Origin: CAYUBI01 sp964443005
GTDB taxonomy: Bacteria > Margulisbacteria > Riflemargulisbacteria > GWF2-35-9 > CAYUBI01
Length of the DNA stretch: 14,476 bases
NCBI GenBank assembly: GCA_964443005.1
Contig: CAYUBI010000062.1
Span: forward strand, 1 to 14,476
Direction: 5' to 3'
Part shown: positions 7,681-14,476 of the stretch, piece after piece
How positions within the stretch are numbered: position 1 is the stretch's first letter
Layout of the letters: each line of letters begins with the position of its first letter
Made by a program: the position numbers and the translations under genes
Notes under the pieces: model-generated
Seen by the model: only the letters and a program-made list of their open reading frames with translations
What the model was told of the DNA's origin: nothing
Database searches by the model: none

Positions 7681-8415
7681 TGTTGTTTTCTCCTTTACAT
7701 AAGTGCCTTCATTAGTGTTAAAACTGGACCGAACATGGATAATAACATTGTGCATCTTTGCTGTTTCAACAGAACGCGGATGCAGCACCCCTGCACCTAA
7801 ACTTGCCATTTCTAGCATTTCGTCGTACGTGACTGTTAATAGTTTTTTTGCTGTAGGCTCAATTCGTGGATTTGTGGTATAAACTCCATCTACATCAGTA
7901 TAAATTTCGCATACCGAAGCTTTAATTGCTGCTGCAATTGCCACTGCTGATGTATCAGATCCACCTCGTCCGATTGTTGTGATATCATCAAGGCTGTTAA
8001 TTCCTTGAAAGCCAGTTACAATAACAATTTTTCCTTTAGTTAATTCACTAAAAATTCGTGAAGGATTGATTGTTTGAATTTTTCCTTTATTATAAATGTC
8101 TTGAGTCAGAATGCCAGCTTGTCCGCCAGTTAATGAAATTGATTTTGCGCCAATAGACTCAATCATCATAGCCATTAATGCAGCTGAAATGGTTTCGCCA
8201 GTTGATAATAATGCATCGTATTCTCGACCGTGAGGAGTCTGTGTTATTTGGCGTGCCATTGATACTAATTCATCTGTAAAAAGGCCCATAGCAGAAACAA
8301 TAACAACGACTTGGTTGCCATTTTGTTGAGTCGTGATAATCCGTTTAGCTACATTATGAATACGTTCGATGGTCGCAACAGAAGTTCCACCATACTTCTG
8401 GACAATAATCGGCAT
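7201..8415 (-). CDS. lysC: Aspartokinase (aspartate 4-kinase), alpha subunit
   Basis: Aspartokinase phosphorylates aspartate in the first step to lysine, threonine, methionine and diaminopimelate, a wall precursor. The 404-residue protein has VQKYGGTSVA at 5-14 (KFGGTS in most relatives), TTIGRGGSDTSAVA at 146-159 in the kinase domain, and two ACT domains: ~262-300 (VPDKPGVAAEIFSTLAQ) and ~340-384 (GMISTPGVAAKMFSILAEE). This is the monofunctional, lysine-responsive layout of B. subtilis aspartokinase II, with no homoserine dehydrogenase part. AAGGAG lies 7-8 bases before the ATG. The gene is last in the operon, 21 bases after fabZ-lpxA. A second start inside the gene is listed separately. Confidence 0.95.
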   Translation of the reverse strand: MPIIVQKYGGTSVATIERIHNVAKRIITTQQNGNQVVVIVSAMGLFTDELVSMARQITQTPHGREYDALLSTGETISAALMAMMIESIGAKSISLTGGQAGILTQDIYNKGKIQTINPSRIFSELTKGKIVIVTGFQGINSLDDITTIGRGGSDTSAVAIAAAIKASVCEIYTDVDGVYTTNPRIEPTAKKLLTVTYDEMLEMASLGAGVLHPRSVETAKMHNVIIHVRSSFNTNEGTYVKEKTTMERTKSVTGIAYDESTAKIAIKQVPDKPGVAAEIFSTLAQKSINVDMIIQSIAGNQTNDIAFTVNEDDLIETIAICEQISKKLGGGTVVSDKNVVKISIVGSGMISTPGVAAKMFSILAEENINIELISTSEIKVSCIIGQDFTQKAVQALHKAFDLAF

Positions 8416-8436
8416 TTCAGTGACTCCTTGTGTAAA

Positions 8437-9702
8437 TTATTCTTTTGTCATTTCAAGAACTTCTTCAGGCGTAGAATCTTGTGATGCTCCTCGTGTCAGT
8501 CCTTTTTCTGTTTCTTCTTTTAAAAATTTAATTAAGTGTGTTAATTCATCACACGAAGAAAGTGTTTTTTTCATTTGTTCAACTGCTTGTGACGTGTTCA
8601 TATTAGATCTATATAGTAATTTATATGCTTTTTTTAAAATTCCCATTGTTTCCGCAGTTGTTCCTCGTCGTGTAAGTCCTACAATATTAAGTGATCGCAC
8701 CATGCCGGGATTGCCTTCTACAAGCATAAAGGGTGGAATATCTTGGTTTATTTTTGAATATCCGCCGATCATTGCCATTTTTCCAATACGGGCGAATTGA
8801 ATAATCCCTGACATTCCGCCGACTATGACGAAATCTTCAATGTGTGCGTGTCCTGCAATGTTAACTGCATTAGATAGAACAATCCCGTTTCCTAATATGG
8901 AATCGTGGGCTACGTGGCTGTGTGTTAACAGCAGGTTGTCATTCCCAATAATCGTGGCTTTTTCTTTGGCTGTTGCACGATTAATCGTAACATATTCGCG
9001 AATATCATTTCGATCACCGATAATAACGTAGCTTTTTTCACCTTGATATTTTTTGTCTTGTGTTGTATTCCCAATGATTGCGCCATAATGAATATGACAA
9101 TCTTCGCCAATAGTTGTCCATTTTTCAATGACTGCGTTAGCATCAATGATGGTTCCATTGCCAATCCGAACTCCTTCGCCAATATAAACATGAGGTCCAA
9201 TTTTTATGTCTTTTCCAAGTTCAGCAGATGGGTGAATCGTCGCAGTTTTATCAATTTGAACTTTTCGATCTCCTTCAATTAGCGTGAACGTCATTTCTGC
9301 TTCAGCAACAACTTTCCCATCAACAAGTGCTTTTCCACGCATTTTACCAACGATTCCTCTGATTTTGATAACGTCAATTTCCATCCGAAGTTGGTCTCCA
9401 GGTTGAACTGGGCGACGAAAACGTGCTTTTTCAATTGAAGCGAAATACGCTAGTTTTCCTTTTAGCCCATCGAGTGATAACATCAAAATTCCGCATGCTT
9501 GTGCCATTGCTTCAAGCGTTAAGACCCCTGGCATAACGGGATGTCCAGGAAAATGGCCGATAAAGAATTCTTCGTTGATTGTCACATTTTTTATTGCTAC
9601 AAGGCGCCTGCCTAATTCATGTTCAATAACACGATCAATTAACAAAAAAGGATAACGATGGGGCAAAATATCTAAAATGTCGTTTATATCAAGTACTGTC
9701 AA
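8437..9702 (-). CDS. FabZ-LpxA fusion: hydroxyacyl-ACP dehydratase plus UDP-GlcNAc acyltransferase
   Basis: A 421-residue fusion of two complete enzymes, close to the sum of separate FabZ (~150) and LpxA (~262). The FabZ part (1-~145) has GHFPGHPVMPGVLTLEA with catalytic His50 and Glu64; it dehydrates 3-hydroxyacyl-ACP in fatty acid synthesis. The LpxA part (~150-421) has left-handed beta-helix hexapeptide repeats (~155-300), catalytic His266 in SHVAHDSILGN, and C-terminal helices (~345-400); it transfers a 3-hydroxyacyl chain to UDP-GlcNAc, the first step of lipid A. The two compete for the same type of substrate. The start is TTG with AAGGAG 8 bases upstream; there is no in-frame ATG nearby. 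A short ~6-residue linker joins the domains. It lies between the pilO-like and aspartokinase genes. Confidence 0.95.
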   Translation of the reverse strand: MTVLDINDILDILPHRYPFLLIDRVIEHELGRRLVAIKNVTINEEFFIGHFPGHPVMPGVLTLEAMAQACGILMLSLDGLKGKLAYFASIEKARFRRPVQPGDQLRMEIDVIKIRGIVGKMRGKALVDGKVVAEAEMTFTLIEGDRKVQIDKTATIHPSAELGKDIKIGPHVYIGEGVRIGNGTIIDANAVIEKWTTIGEDCHIHYGAIIGNTTQDKKYQGEKSYVIIGDRNDIREYVTINRATAKEKATIIGNDNLLLTHSHVAHDSILGNGIVLSNAVNIAGHAHIEDFVIVGGMSGIIQFARIGKMAMIGGYSKINQDIPPFMLVEGNPGMVRSLNIVGLTRRGTTAETMGILKKAYKLLYRSNMNTSQAVEQMKKTLSSCDELTHLIKFLKEETEKGLTRGASQDSTPEEVLEMTKE

Positions 9703-9721
9703 TGGAATGGCTCCTTTTTTT

Positions 9722-9762
9722 GTAACGGAGGCAACTAACGTAGGTTAAACTTGCTGCGTTAC
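9722..9762. other. Stem-loop between pilO-like and fabZ-lpxA genes
   Basis: Three nested paired blocks: GTAACG (9722-9727) with CGTTAC (9757-9762), GCAA (9731-9734) with TTGC (9751-9754), and TAAC (9736-9739) with GTTA (9744-9747). In the operon mRNA (minus strand) it includes the pilO-like stop codon and ends just before the A-rich run and AAGGAG of fabZ-lpxA. On the plus strand it is followed by TTTTT, as in an intrinsic terminator for antisense transcripts. On the minus strand it has no U-tract, so it should not terminate the operon. Confidence 0.5.
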
Positions 9763-10271
9763 TTTTTAGTTAAAATAGCAATATATATTGTAGCAGAAAC
9801 TATTTCATTTGCTAAGTTGTCATGTGCGATTAATGTAACTTGTTCCAATTGAATAGGTGTTCTCATTGATTGCATTCTTTTTAGAATGAGCTGAAACGTA
9901 TCGAGTGTTGTACTAAATTCAATTTTAATGGGTTGTTGAATAAGGTAGGTCGAGACAATTGATGATTGATAATGAATTGCTTTAATTGTTAGTGGTAATT
10001 CGTTTGAAAATATTGTATTGATCACTGTTTTCGTTGGAAGGCTTGATTCAAATGCACGATCAACTGGGCCTTTGATTCGGCTCATTTCTTCTGTGGTTGG
10101 TGCCTGATAATTAAATAGTTTTTTGTTTAATTCAATTTGTGTTTTAAGCCGAATAATTGTTTGCTGTTGATAACGTATTTTTTTTGTTTCAGGCCAAATT
10201 ACCCATTGAATAACTGCTACAGAAAGAAGAACCATTAACATAAGTAGTTGGATTTTGGGGTTATTTTTCAA
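9759..10271 (-). CDS. PilO/GspM-like inner-membrane protein
   Basis: A 170-residue bitopic protein: a transmembrane helix at ~8-26 (IQLLMLMVLLSVAVIQWVIW), a short coiled coil (~30-56), then a periplasmic alpha/beta domain ending in ATIYIAILTK. Size and layout match PilO of type IV pili and GspM of type II secretion. Sequence motifs in this family are weak, so the call rests largely on the PilM-PilN fusion directly upstream. It starts at TTG, with GAGG 9 bases upstream, and overlaps the fusion gene by 11 bases, so the two are translationally coupled. Confidence 0.7.
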   Translation of the reverse strand: MKNNPKIQLLMLMVLLSVAVIQWVIWPETKKIRYQQQTIIRLKTQIELNKKLFNYQAPTTEEMSRIKGPVDRAFESSLPTKTVINTIFSNELPLTIKAIHYQSSIVSTYLIQQPIKIEFSTTLDTFQLILKRMQSMRTPIQLEQVTLIAHDNLANEIVSATIYIAILTKK

Positions 10272-11859
10272 GATGCTGAACCTCTATATTAACGTTATTC
10301 GCATGAGTAGATTCGGAAGTATTTGCGAGAGTTTTAATTCGAGCCTTAAATGATTTTGATTTTTGTAGTTTTGTAATGATTGATTTTTTGTTAGTTGTTC
10401 CTATCATATGAGCCTGAAGGATAATTGATCGATTCACATTTATCCATGTTAATGAATGTATTTGAGCGTTTGTTGAAAGTGTCGAAATTTCCGTGAGAAG
10501 TTCGTTTAATATATGAATAGATTTTTGTGATTTTTGGATGTTAGTGAATAGAATGGGATAGGAATTTCTAGCAGAAGATGATTCTTCTTTTTTTGTTGGT
10601 TGAATGATTTGTTGTAATTCTTGATTTAGCGAACGAATGACTCGACGTTGTTGTTCGCTGTATTTTTCACTGTAGGTTTGAAATAGAATGGTTATTGATA
10701 GCAATAGGCAAATTGCTGCTACTGCTATTCCTTTGCCGTGGCCAGTTAAAGCAAATGTTGTTTTTTGAAGCGTTGACAATATGGGATGACGTAGTTCGGG
10801 TTTGTAATCTTTAATGTTTAGCATTCGAATATTCTTTTTTAGACAAATTGCTAGCCCAATAACTTCTGCGCATTGAGGGAAATCAATGGGTTGTTCAACC
10901 AGTAAGTTTAATTGATGTAGGGCATTAGGCGATGCCGCCTGTACGATAGTTACGGGCAATTCAAGCTCTTGAGAAAGATATTTGTCCATTTTTCCCAGAA
11001 CTGCGCCTTGTCCAAAAAGAACCATTTGTTCGATATGTAAGCCATGAAAGTCAGTAATGAATGATTGAATTGCTCGTTTAAGTTCATTGACAAAGGTGTT
11101 CATGATCATTAATGAAAGCTCGTCTTCTCTTGTTCCTGACGGATTTATTAGATCGAGTTGGTTTGTTAAATATACTTTGACTTGATTCGGCGAAAGTGGG
11201 GCAAATGTTAATTCTTTTTCTAGCAGTTCTAGGCCAAACGGGATGGAACGTTGAAAAAGCATTGTTTTATCTTTAACAATAAGGAGCTCTGTTGTGTCAT
11301 AGCTTATGCTGAGCAGTGCTGTTGTTTTTCCATGATGCCCAAGTCCATTTTGGTAATAAAATGTTGATAATGCAATTGACCGAGTAGATAGTTCGATTTT
11401 TGTGCCGCCACTTTTTTCTATCCATACTTTATATTTATAAAATATATTTTTTGGAATAATGAGAACGGAAATTATGTAGTCTAGGTTTCCTTTGTCATTT
11501 CGGCGTTCTGATAAAATACGATAGCTAATAATTTGTGTATCAAAATTGACTTCATAGGTTGTATTGAGTTTGCTTTTAAGATTATTAATAAAGGAATCGG
11601 TTAGCAAAAGTGTTAAGGAGATAATTTTTTCACGGATTAACCTATCAGAAAGAGTTAGAATTGTTTTTTCAATATGAAGAGTTTTTGAATGAATTTTATC
11701 ATGTAATGTACGCGTAATTGCATTGGTTTTTTCTTCTTGCGTTTTAAGTGGTTCTATTGAAGAAATTAATTCAGTCACTTCGCAGGAAGAATTTAATAGG
11801 GCAATTGTGTAGCCTGTTGCGCCAATATCAATACTAATGTAACGAATTAAAGCTGACAA
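10261..11859 (-). CDS. PilM-PilN fusion (GspL-like) pilus/secretion assembly protein
   Basis: A 532-residue protein. Residues 1-~345 form an actin-like PilM fold: YISIDIGATGYTIAL at 7-21 and LFGQGAVLGKMDKYLSQELELPV at 281-303, the nucleotide-binding and closing motifs. A transmembrane helix lies at ~376-395, then a coiled coil (~396-420) and a PilN-like periplasmic domain (~435-532, with ILNELLTEISTLS). Separate PilM binds the cytoplasmic tail of PilN; here they are one chain, as in GspL of type II secretion, but with a full-length PilM part. It would anchor the inner-membrane platform with the PilO-like partner encoded next. The start is TTG, with AAAGGGGG ending 4 bases upstream. No pilP, pilQ, ATPase or pilin gene is visible. 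Confidence 0.8.
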   Translation of the reverse strand: MSALIRYISIDIGATGYTIALLNSSCEVTELISSIEPLKTQEEKTNAITRTLHDKIHSKTLHIEKTILTLSDRLIREKIISLTLLLTDSFINNLKSKLNTTYEVNFDTQIISYRILSERRNDKGNLDYIISVLIIPKNIFYKYKVWIEKSGGTKIELSTRSIALSTFYYQNGLGHHGKTTALLSISYDTTELLIVKDKTMLFQRSIPFGLELLEKELTFAPLSPNQVKVYLTNQLDLINPSGTREDELSLMIMNTFVNELKRAIQSFITDFHGLHIEQMVLFGQGAVLGKMDKYLSQELELPVTIVQAASPNALHQLNLLVEQPIDFPQCAEVIGLAICLKKNIRMLNIKDYKPELRHPILSTLQKTTFALTGHGKGIAVAAICLLLSITILFQTYSEKYSEQQRRVIRSLNQELQQIIQPTKKEESSSARNSYPILFTNIQKSQKSIHILNELLTEISTLSTNAQIHSLTWINVNRSIILQAHMIGTTNKKSIITKLQKSKSFKARIKTLANTSESTHANNVNIEVQHLEK

Positions 11860-11892
11860 TGTGCCCCCTTTTACCCAGTGTAACTATACTGT

Positions 11893-11921
11893 ATTCTATT
11901 CGACTTTTTGTTGTTCAGCAA
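11893..11921 (-). promoter_or_regulatory. Candidate internal promoter before the PilM-PilN gene
   Basis: On the minus strand TTGCTG (11921-11916) and TAGAAT (11898-11893) are 17 bases apart. The -10 equals that of the rRNA promoter at 13830. The start would be near 11886, giving a ~27-base leader. The -35 matches only three consensus bases. Confidence 0.35.
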
Positions 11922-11931
11922 GGACTTGCAT
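11896..11931 (-). CDS. Possible 11-residue leader peptide
   Basis: AAGGA (11942-11938) lies 6 bases before an ATG that opens a short frame, MQVLAEQQKVE, ending in TAG. It fills part of the 103-base gap between the DUF4340-like and PilM-PilN genes. It overlaps the candidate promoter, so at most one may matter. A frame this short occurs easily by chance; no regulatory function can be read from it. Confidence 0.2.
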   Translation of the reverse strand: MQVLAEQQKVE

Positions 11932-11962
11932 AAGTGATCCTTGATAGATAAATTTAGTTGCT

Positions 11963-12451
11963 TTATTGTTTTGGTGTTGATAATGCTTTTTTGGCTGGCG
12001 TTAGCTCGTAGGGCCATCGATCGATTTTGTAAATATTACTGTCATTGCTTCGACGGATGTAACAACCTACGGACTGATGAGCGTTGTTGCCAACAATAAT
12101 CTTATGTTTGCCATTAAATTCAATCCAGTTTTTGTTGTTGTCTTCAACTCCATATTGTTCGTTTTTTGATGGATTCATTGAAATTAGGTTAAGTGTAGCT
12201 TCTCCGTAAAATATTTTCAGATAATGAGATATACGTTCTTGATTGCCTGATCGTCCATCAATTAAGTAATGTTGCTGGCTAACCTTGATATTGTAGGTTA
12301 CTCCTTGATTGCTGATTATAATTGATTTGATTGCTTTTGGGGGGATGGGGATAAACGAGTATTGTTCGTTTTGAATGATAGACGATTGATGAATCATGAA
12401 TAAGCTGATAGCACCAACTACTGAAAGAATTACGATATATTGCCATTTCAT
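11963..12451 (-). CDS. DUF4340-like single-pass membrane protein
   Basis: A 162-residue protein with one N-terminal transmembrane helix (~4-22) and an extracytoplasmic domain. Residues ~88-150 follow the DUF4340 pattern: GEATLNLISMNPSKNEQYGV, then KIIVGNNAHQSVGCYIRR and a NIYKIDRWPYELTP end. DUF4340 proteins are often longer, with repeated copies of this module; here there is one. No enzymatic motif is visible. It follows the TPR gene by 12 bases, and its ribosome site (AGGGG) overlaps the TPR stop codon. Position suggests a part in the envelope assembly encoded by this operon; that is inference. Confidence 0.6.
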   Translation of the reverse strand: MKWQYIVILSVVGAISLFMIHQSSIIQNEQYSFIPIPPKAIKSIIISNQGVTYNIKVSQQHYLIDGRSGNQERISHYLKIFYGEATLNLISMNPSKNEQYGVEDNNKNWIEFNGKHKIIVGNNAHQSVGCYIRRSNDSNIYKIDRWPYELTPAKKALSTPKQ

Positions 12452-12463
12452 AAATGCGATCCC

Positions 12464-13663
12464 CTAGAATAGATCCGCCATGATTTTCAGCAATCCCTTT
12501 GGGTGATGTTTTGCCAATATGCTATAATGATATGTTACGGAATTGTATGAAAATAGTCCTTCAGAAAGATAAGGGAATAGTGTGTCATCGCCAGATTGTT
12601 GATGAGCATTTTTATCGATAATGTTATATCCGTATCCTTGCAATGATTTGTTTTTGATGTTAAAAACAGGAATGTTTGTTTCTTTAGATTCTGAAAGACG
12701 ATCGTGTGCGTTTTCCTTGACCAGTTCTTCCATGTCTTTAGTATTAATCAATTCATTTAGGGGGGATAGTGTTAGCACAAAACGATCTGGCGTAGATGCC
12801 AAGAAGGTTAATCTAAAGATAAAGTCAGGATCATTTTGCATGATTATTTCATCCCAGTTTTCTGGTGTTCGCACGCTAAGCATTTTTGTTTCATTAAGAT
12901 AGAAATTTCGTGTGACCATGACATCTATTGTGATTGCGGTTCCTTTGGCTGGTTGAGTTAGAAATCGCGCTGGCAATGCTTGTGATGATTGTCCGCTTAA
13001 ATTTGGCAAGGGAAGCTGGCCATTTTTTTCATATTGATTAATGATGTTGGAAATGTAGCTGAAACTTAAATCGTCAGCATTTTTAGATGCGATTAAACGT
13101 GATTGATTAAGGAGCTGTTTGCCTTCCTCGTTCTTTCCTAATGCAATATTCGCTAGCCCCATTCCTGCAAAAACTTGAGCATGATTAGGTGCTATTGCTT
13201 TAATGTTTGTAAATGTGCTTAATGCTTCTGTGAAATGACGAAGTGCTAATTGACTGGTCCCTACTGCAAGAAGATTTTCTGTTTCTTGAGTTTTATCTGT
13301 CATTTGTTTTCCAGCTTTTTTATACATTTGTATAGCTGAATCCCATTGTTGTGCATCAACTAGAATGTTTGCTAGTGTAATCCATGCATCAGCTAGTTCT
13401 GTATCTAGTTCCACGCCTTTCCATCCAGCAACCATTGCCCGTTGAGAAAATTTAAGATTGCGTAAACATTCAGCATAATTTAGCCATAAGTCTTGATCTT
13501 CCGAATTTTGAAGAAGTTCTTTTTCAAAAAACACTCGTGCATCAATATAGTTTTTTTCTTTCATTAGTCGACTGGCTTGTAATCCATAATCGCTGGCAAA
13601 GCTGAGTAGGCTAAATGATATCATTAGAAAAAATAGAAAAAATGTTAAACGGTTATTTCTCAT
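12464..13663 (-). CDS. Exported TPR protein with a PsbP/DcrB-like C-terminal domain
   Basis: A 399-residue protein with a signal peptide: basic MRNNR, hydrophobic core at ~7-21, and probable cleavage near SFA/SD (residues 22-24). TPR helices span ~24-210 (for example AWITLANILVDAQQWDSAIQMYKKA), typical of protein-protein scaffolds. After a Pro/Ser/Gln linker (~215-235), residues ~245-399 form a beta-rich domain with LSVRTPENWDEIIM and a final YHYSILAKHHPKGLLKIMADLF; the pattern recalls PsbP/DcrB-like folds, a weak similarity. It is first in the operon and lies divergent from the rRNA operon. There is no ribosome site before the ATG, and the promoter -10 ends only 7 bases upstream (see finding). 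Confidence 0.75.
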   Translation of the reverse strand: MRNNRLTFFLFFLMISFSLLSFASDYGLQASRLMKEKNYIDARVFFEKELLQNSEDQDLWLNYAECLRNLKFSQRAMVAGWKGVELDTELADAWITLANILVDAQQWDSAIQMYKKAGKQMTDKTQETENLLAVGTSQLALRHFTEALSTFTNIKAIAPNHAQVFAGMGLANIALGKNEEGKQLLNQSRLIASKNADDLSFSYISNIINQYEKNGQLPLPNLSGQSSQALPARFLTQPAKGTAITIDVMVTRNFYLNETKMLSVRTPENWDEIIMQNDPDFIFRLTFLASTPDRFVLTLSPLNELINTKDMEELVKENAHDRLSESKETNIPVFNIKNKSLQGYGYNIIDKNAHQQSGDDTLFPYLSEGLFSYNSVTYHYSILAKHHPKGLLKIMADLF

Positions 13664-13670
13664 AAATCAT

Positions 13671-13699
13671 ATATTATGTGAGATTGTATTTTTTTTCAA
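13671..13699 (-). promoter_or_regulatory. Promoter of the TPR-to-aspartokinase operon
   Basis: On the minus strand TTGAAA (13699-13694) and TAATAT (13676-13671) have a 17-base spacer. The -10 is followed by 7 bases and then the ATG at 13663, so transcription should begin at or just before the start codon. A 5/6 match CATAAT overlaps the -10 at a shorter, 15-base spacer. Confidence 0.5.
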
Positions 13700-13716
13700 C
13701 TGATATTTTTTGTTAC

Positions 13717-13746
13717 TTGTGTCTTTGGGAAAGATTGTGGTAAGAT
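13717..13746 (+). promoter_or_regulatory. Upstream rRNA promoter P1
   Basis: TTGTGT (13717-13722) and TAAGAT (13741-13746) are 18 bases apart, with a TGG just before the -10, an extended -10 element. The start would be near 13753. It precedes the stronger promoter at 13807 by 90 bases, the tandem layout common in rRNA operons. Confidence 0.45.
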
Positions 13747-13806
13747 ACACCCTACGTTAAAAGTTTAGATGATAAATTTTTAATTAATTAAATGATACAA
13801 TAAGTA

Positions 13807-13835
13807 TTGACGTGATGACGAATTTATTGTAGAAT
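13807..13835 (+). promoter_or_regulatory. Main rRNA promoter P2 with AT-rich UP-like element
   Basis: TTGACG (13807-13812) and TAGAAT (13830-13835) are 17 bases apart, each one base off consensus. Upstream, 13759-13806 is almost all A and T with runs of AATT and TTAA, as in an UP element that binds the RNA polymerase alpha subunit. The start would be near 13842, about 100 bases before the 16S. Confidence 0.75.
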
Positions 13836-13911
13836 TTTTTGCTGCCTACGATGGCATTGAAGATTGAAAACTAAACAGCGGCCCAAAGATGTTTTTTTGT
13901 ATGATTTTAGG

Positions 13912-13920
13912 GTTCTTTAA
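13912..13920 (+). promoter_or_regulatory. boxA-type rRNA antitermination site
   Basis: GTTCTTTAA in the leader, 24 bases before the 16S, matches the core of bacterial rrn boxA, where NusB/NusE bind to keep polymerase from stopping early. A small hairpin TGCC/GGCA (13843-13846 with 13853-13856) near the leader start could play the boxB part; that pairing is short and less certain. Confidence 0.55.
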
Positions 13921-13943
13921 TTTTTTTAGGGGATCCTTTCAAT

Positions 13944-14476
<533 letters not shown>

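Noticed and set aside
8369..8800. 143-codon plus-strand frame opposite aspartokinase and fabZ-lpxA
   Set aside because: It spans the junction of two well-recognised genes on the other strand; the translation is a shadow.
9240..9275. Separate start for LpxA within the fusion, after AAGGAG
   Set aside because: No ATG, GTG or TTG lies in frame at a suitable distance; the nearest ATT is 14 bases away, so a free LpxA is unlikely.
13664..13670. ATG at 13670-13668 as the TPR start
   Set aside because: It is out of frame with the signal peptide and the TPR domain.

Overview
The window comes from an AT-rich, Gram-negative-type (diderm) bacterium that uses the standard genetic code. Diderm evidence is an LpxA domain (lipid A synthesis), an outer-membrane barrel, a PilM/PilN/PilO-type inner-membrane assembly and periplasmic wall hydrolase domains. 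The 16S rRNA fragment at the right edge has an unusual 5' region and I cannot place it with certainty. A little-studied phylum (a Margulisbacteria/ZB3-like lineage is one guess) fits better than any well-known group, but that is only an impression.

Left part (1-7177). The 3' end of an outer-membrane barrel gene with a coiled-coil tail converges on a gene for a two-domain peptidoglycan hydrolase (lytic transglycosylase plus M23 peptidase). Divergent from the hydrolase runs a rightward cluster: a CheW-like protein, ftsZ, and a large GH13 alpha-amylase-family enzyme 28 bases after ftsZ. Similar sequence blocks lie upstream of the CheW-like gene and of ftsZ. The cluster ends at a stem-loop at 7150-7188.

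Middle and right part (7201-13663, minus strand). One compact leftward operon reads TPR lipoprotein-like/periplasmic protein, DUF4340-like membrane protein, a PilM-PilN fusion, PilO-like protein, a FabZ-LpxA fusion and aspartokinase. The last two make 3-hydroxyacyl-ACP/lipid A precursors and open the lysine/diaminopimelate pathway, so the operon joins envelope assembly with envelope precursor supply. The aspartokinase gene has a well-formed internal start that would give a separate regulatory subunit, as in Bacillus subtilis aspartokinase II.

Right edge (13664-14476). About 280 bases separate the operon from a divergent rRNA operon. They hold a promoter so close to the TPR start codon that its mRNA may be leaderless, two tandem rRNA promoters, a boxA-type antitermination site, and then the first ~530 bases of 16S rRNA.

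Several genes (ftsZ, fabZ-lpxA, the PilM-PilN fusion, pilO) appear to start with TTG. I saw no mobile element, CRISPR array, tRNA or defence system. The most interesting items are the two gene fusions, the internal aspartokinase start, the GH13 enzyme beside ftsZ, and the stem-loop ahead of fabZ-lpxA.
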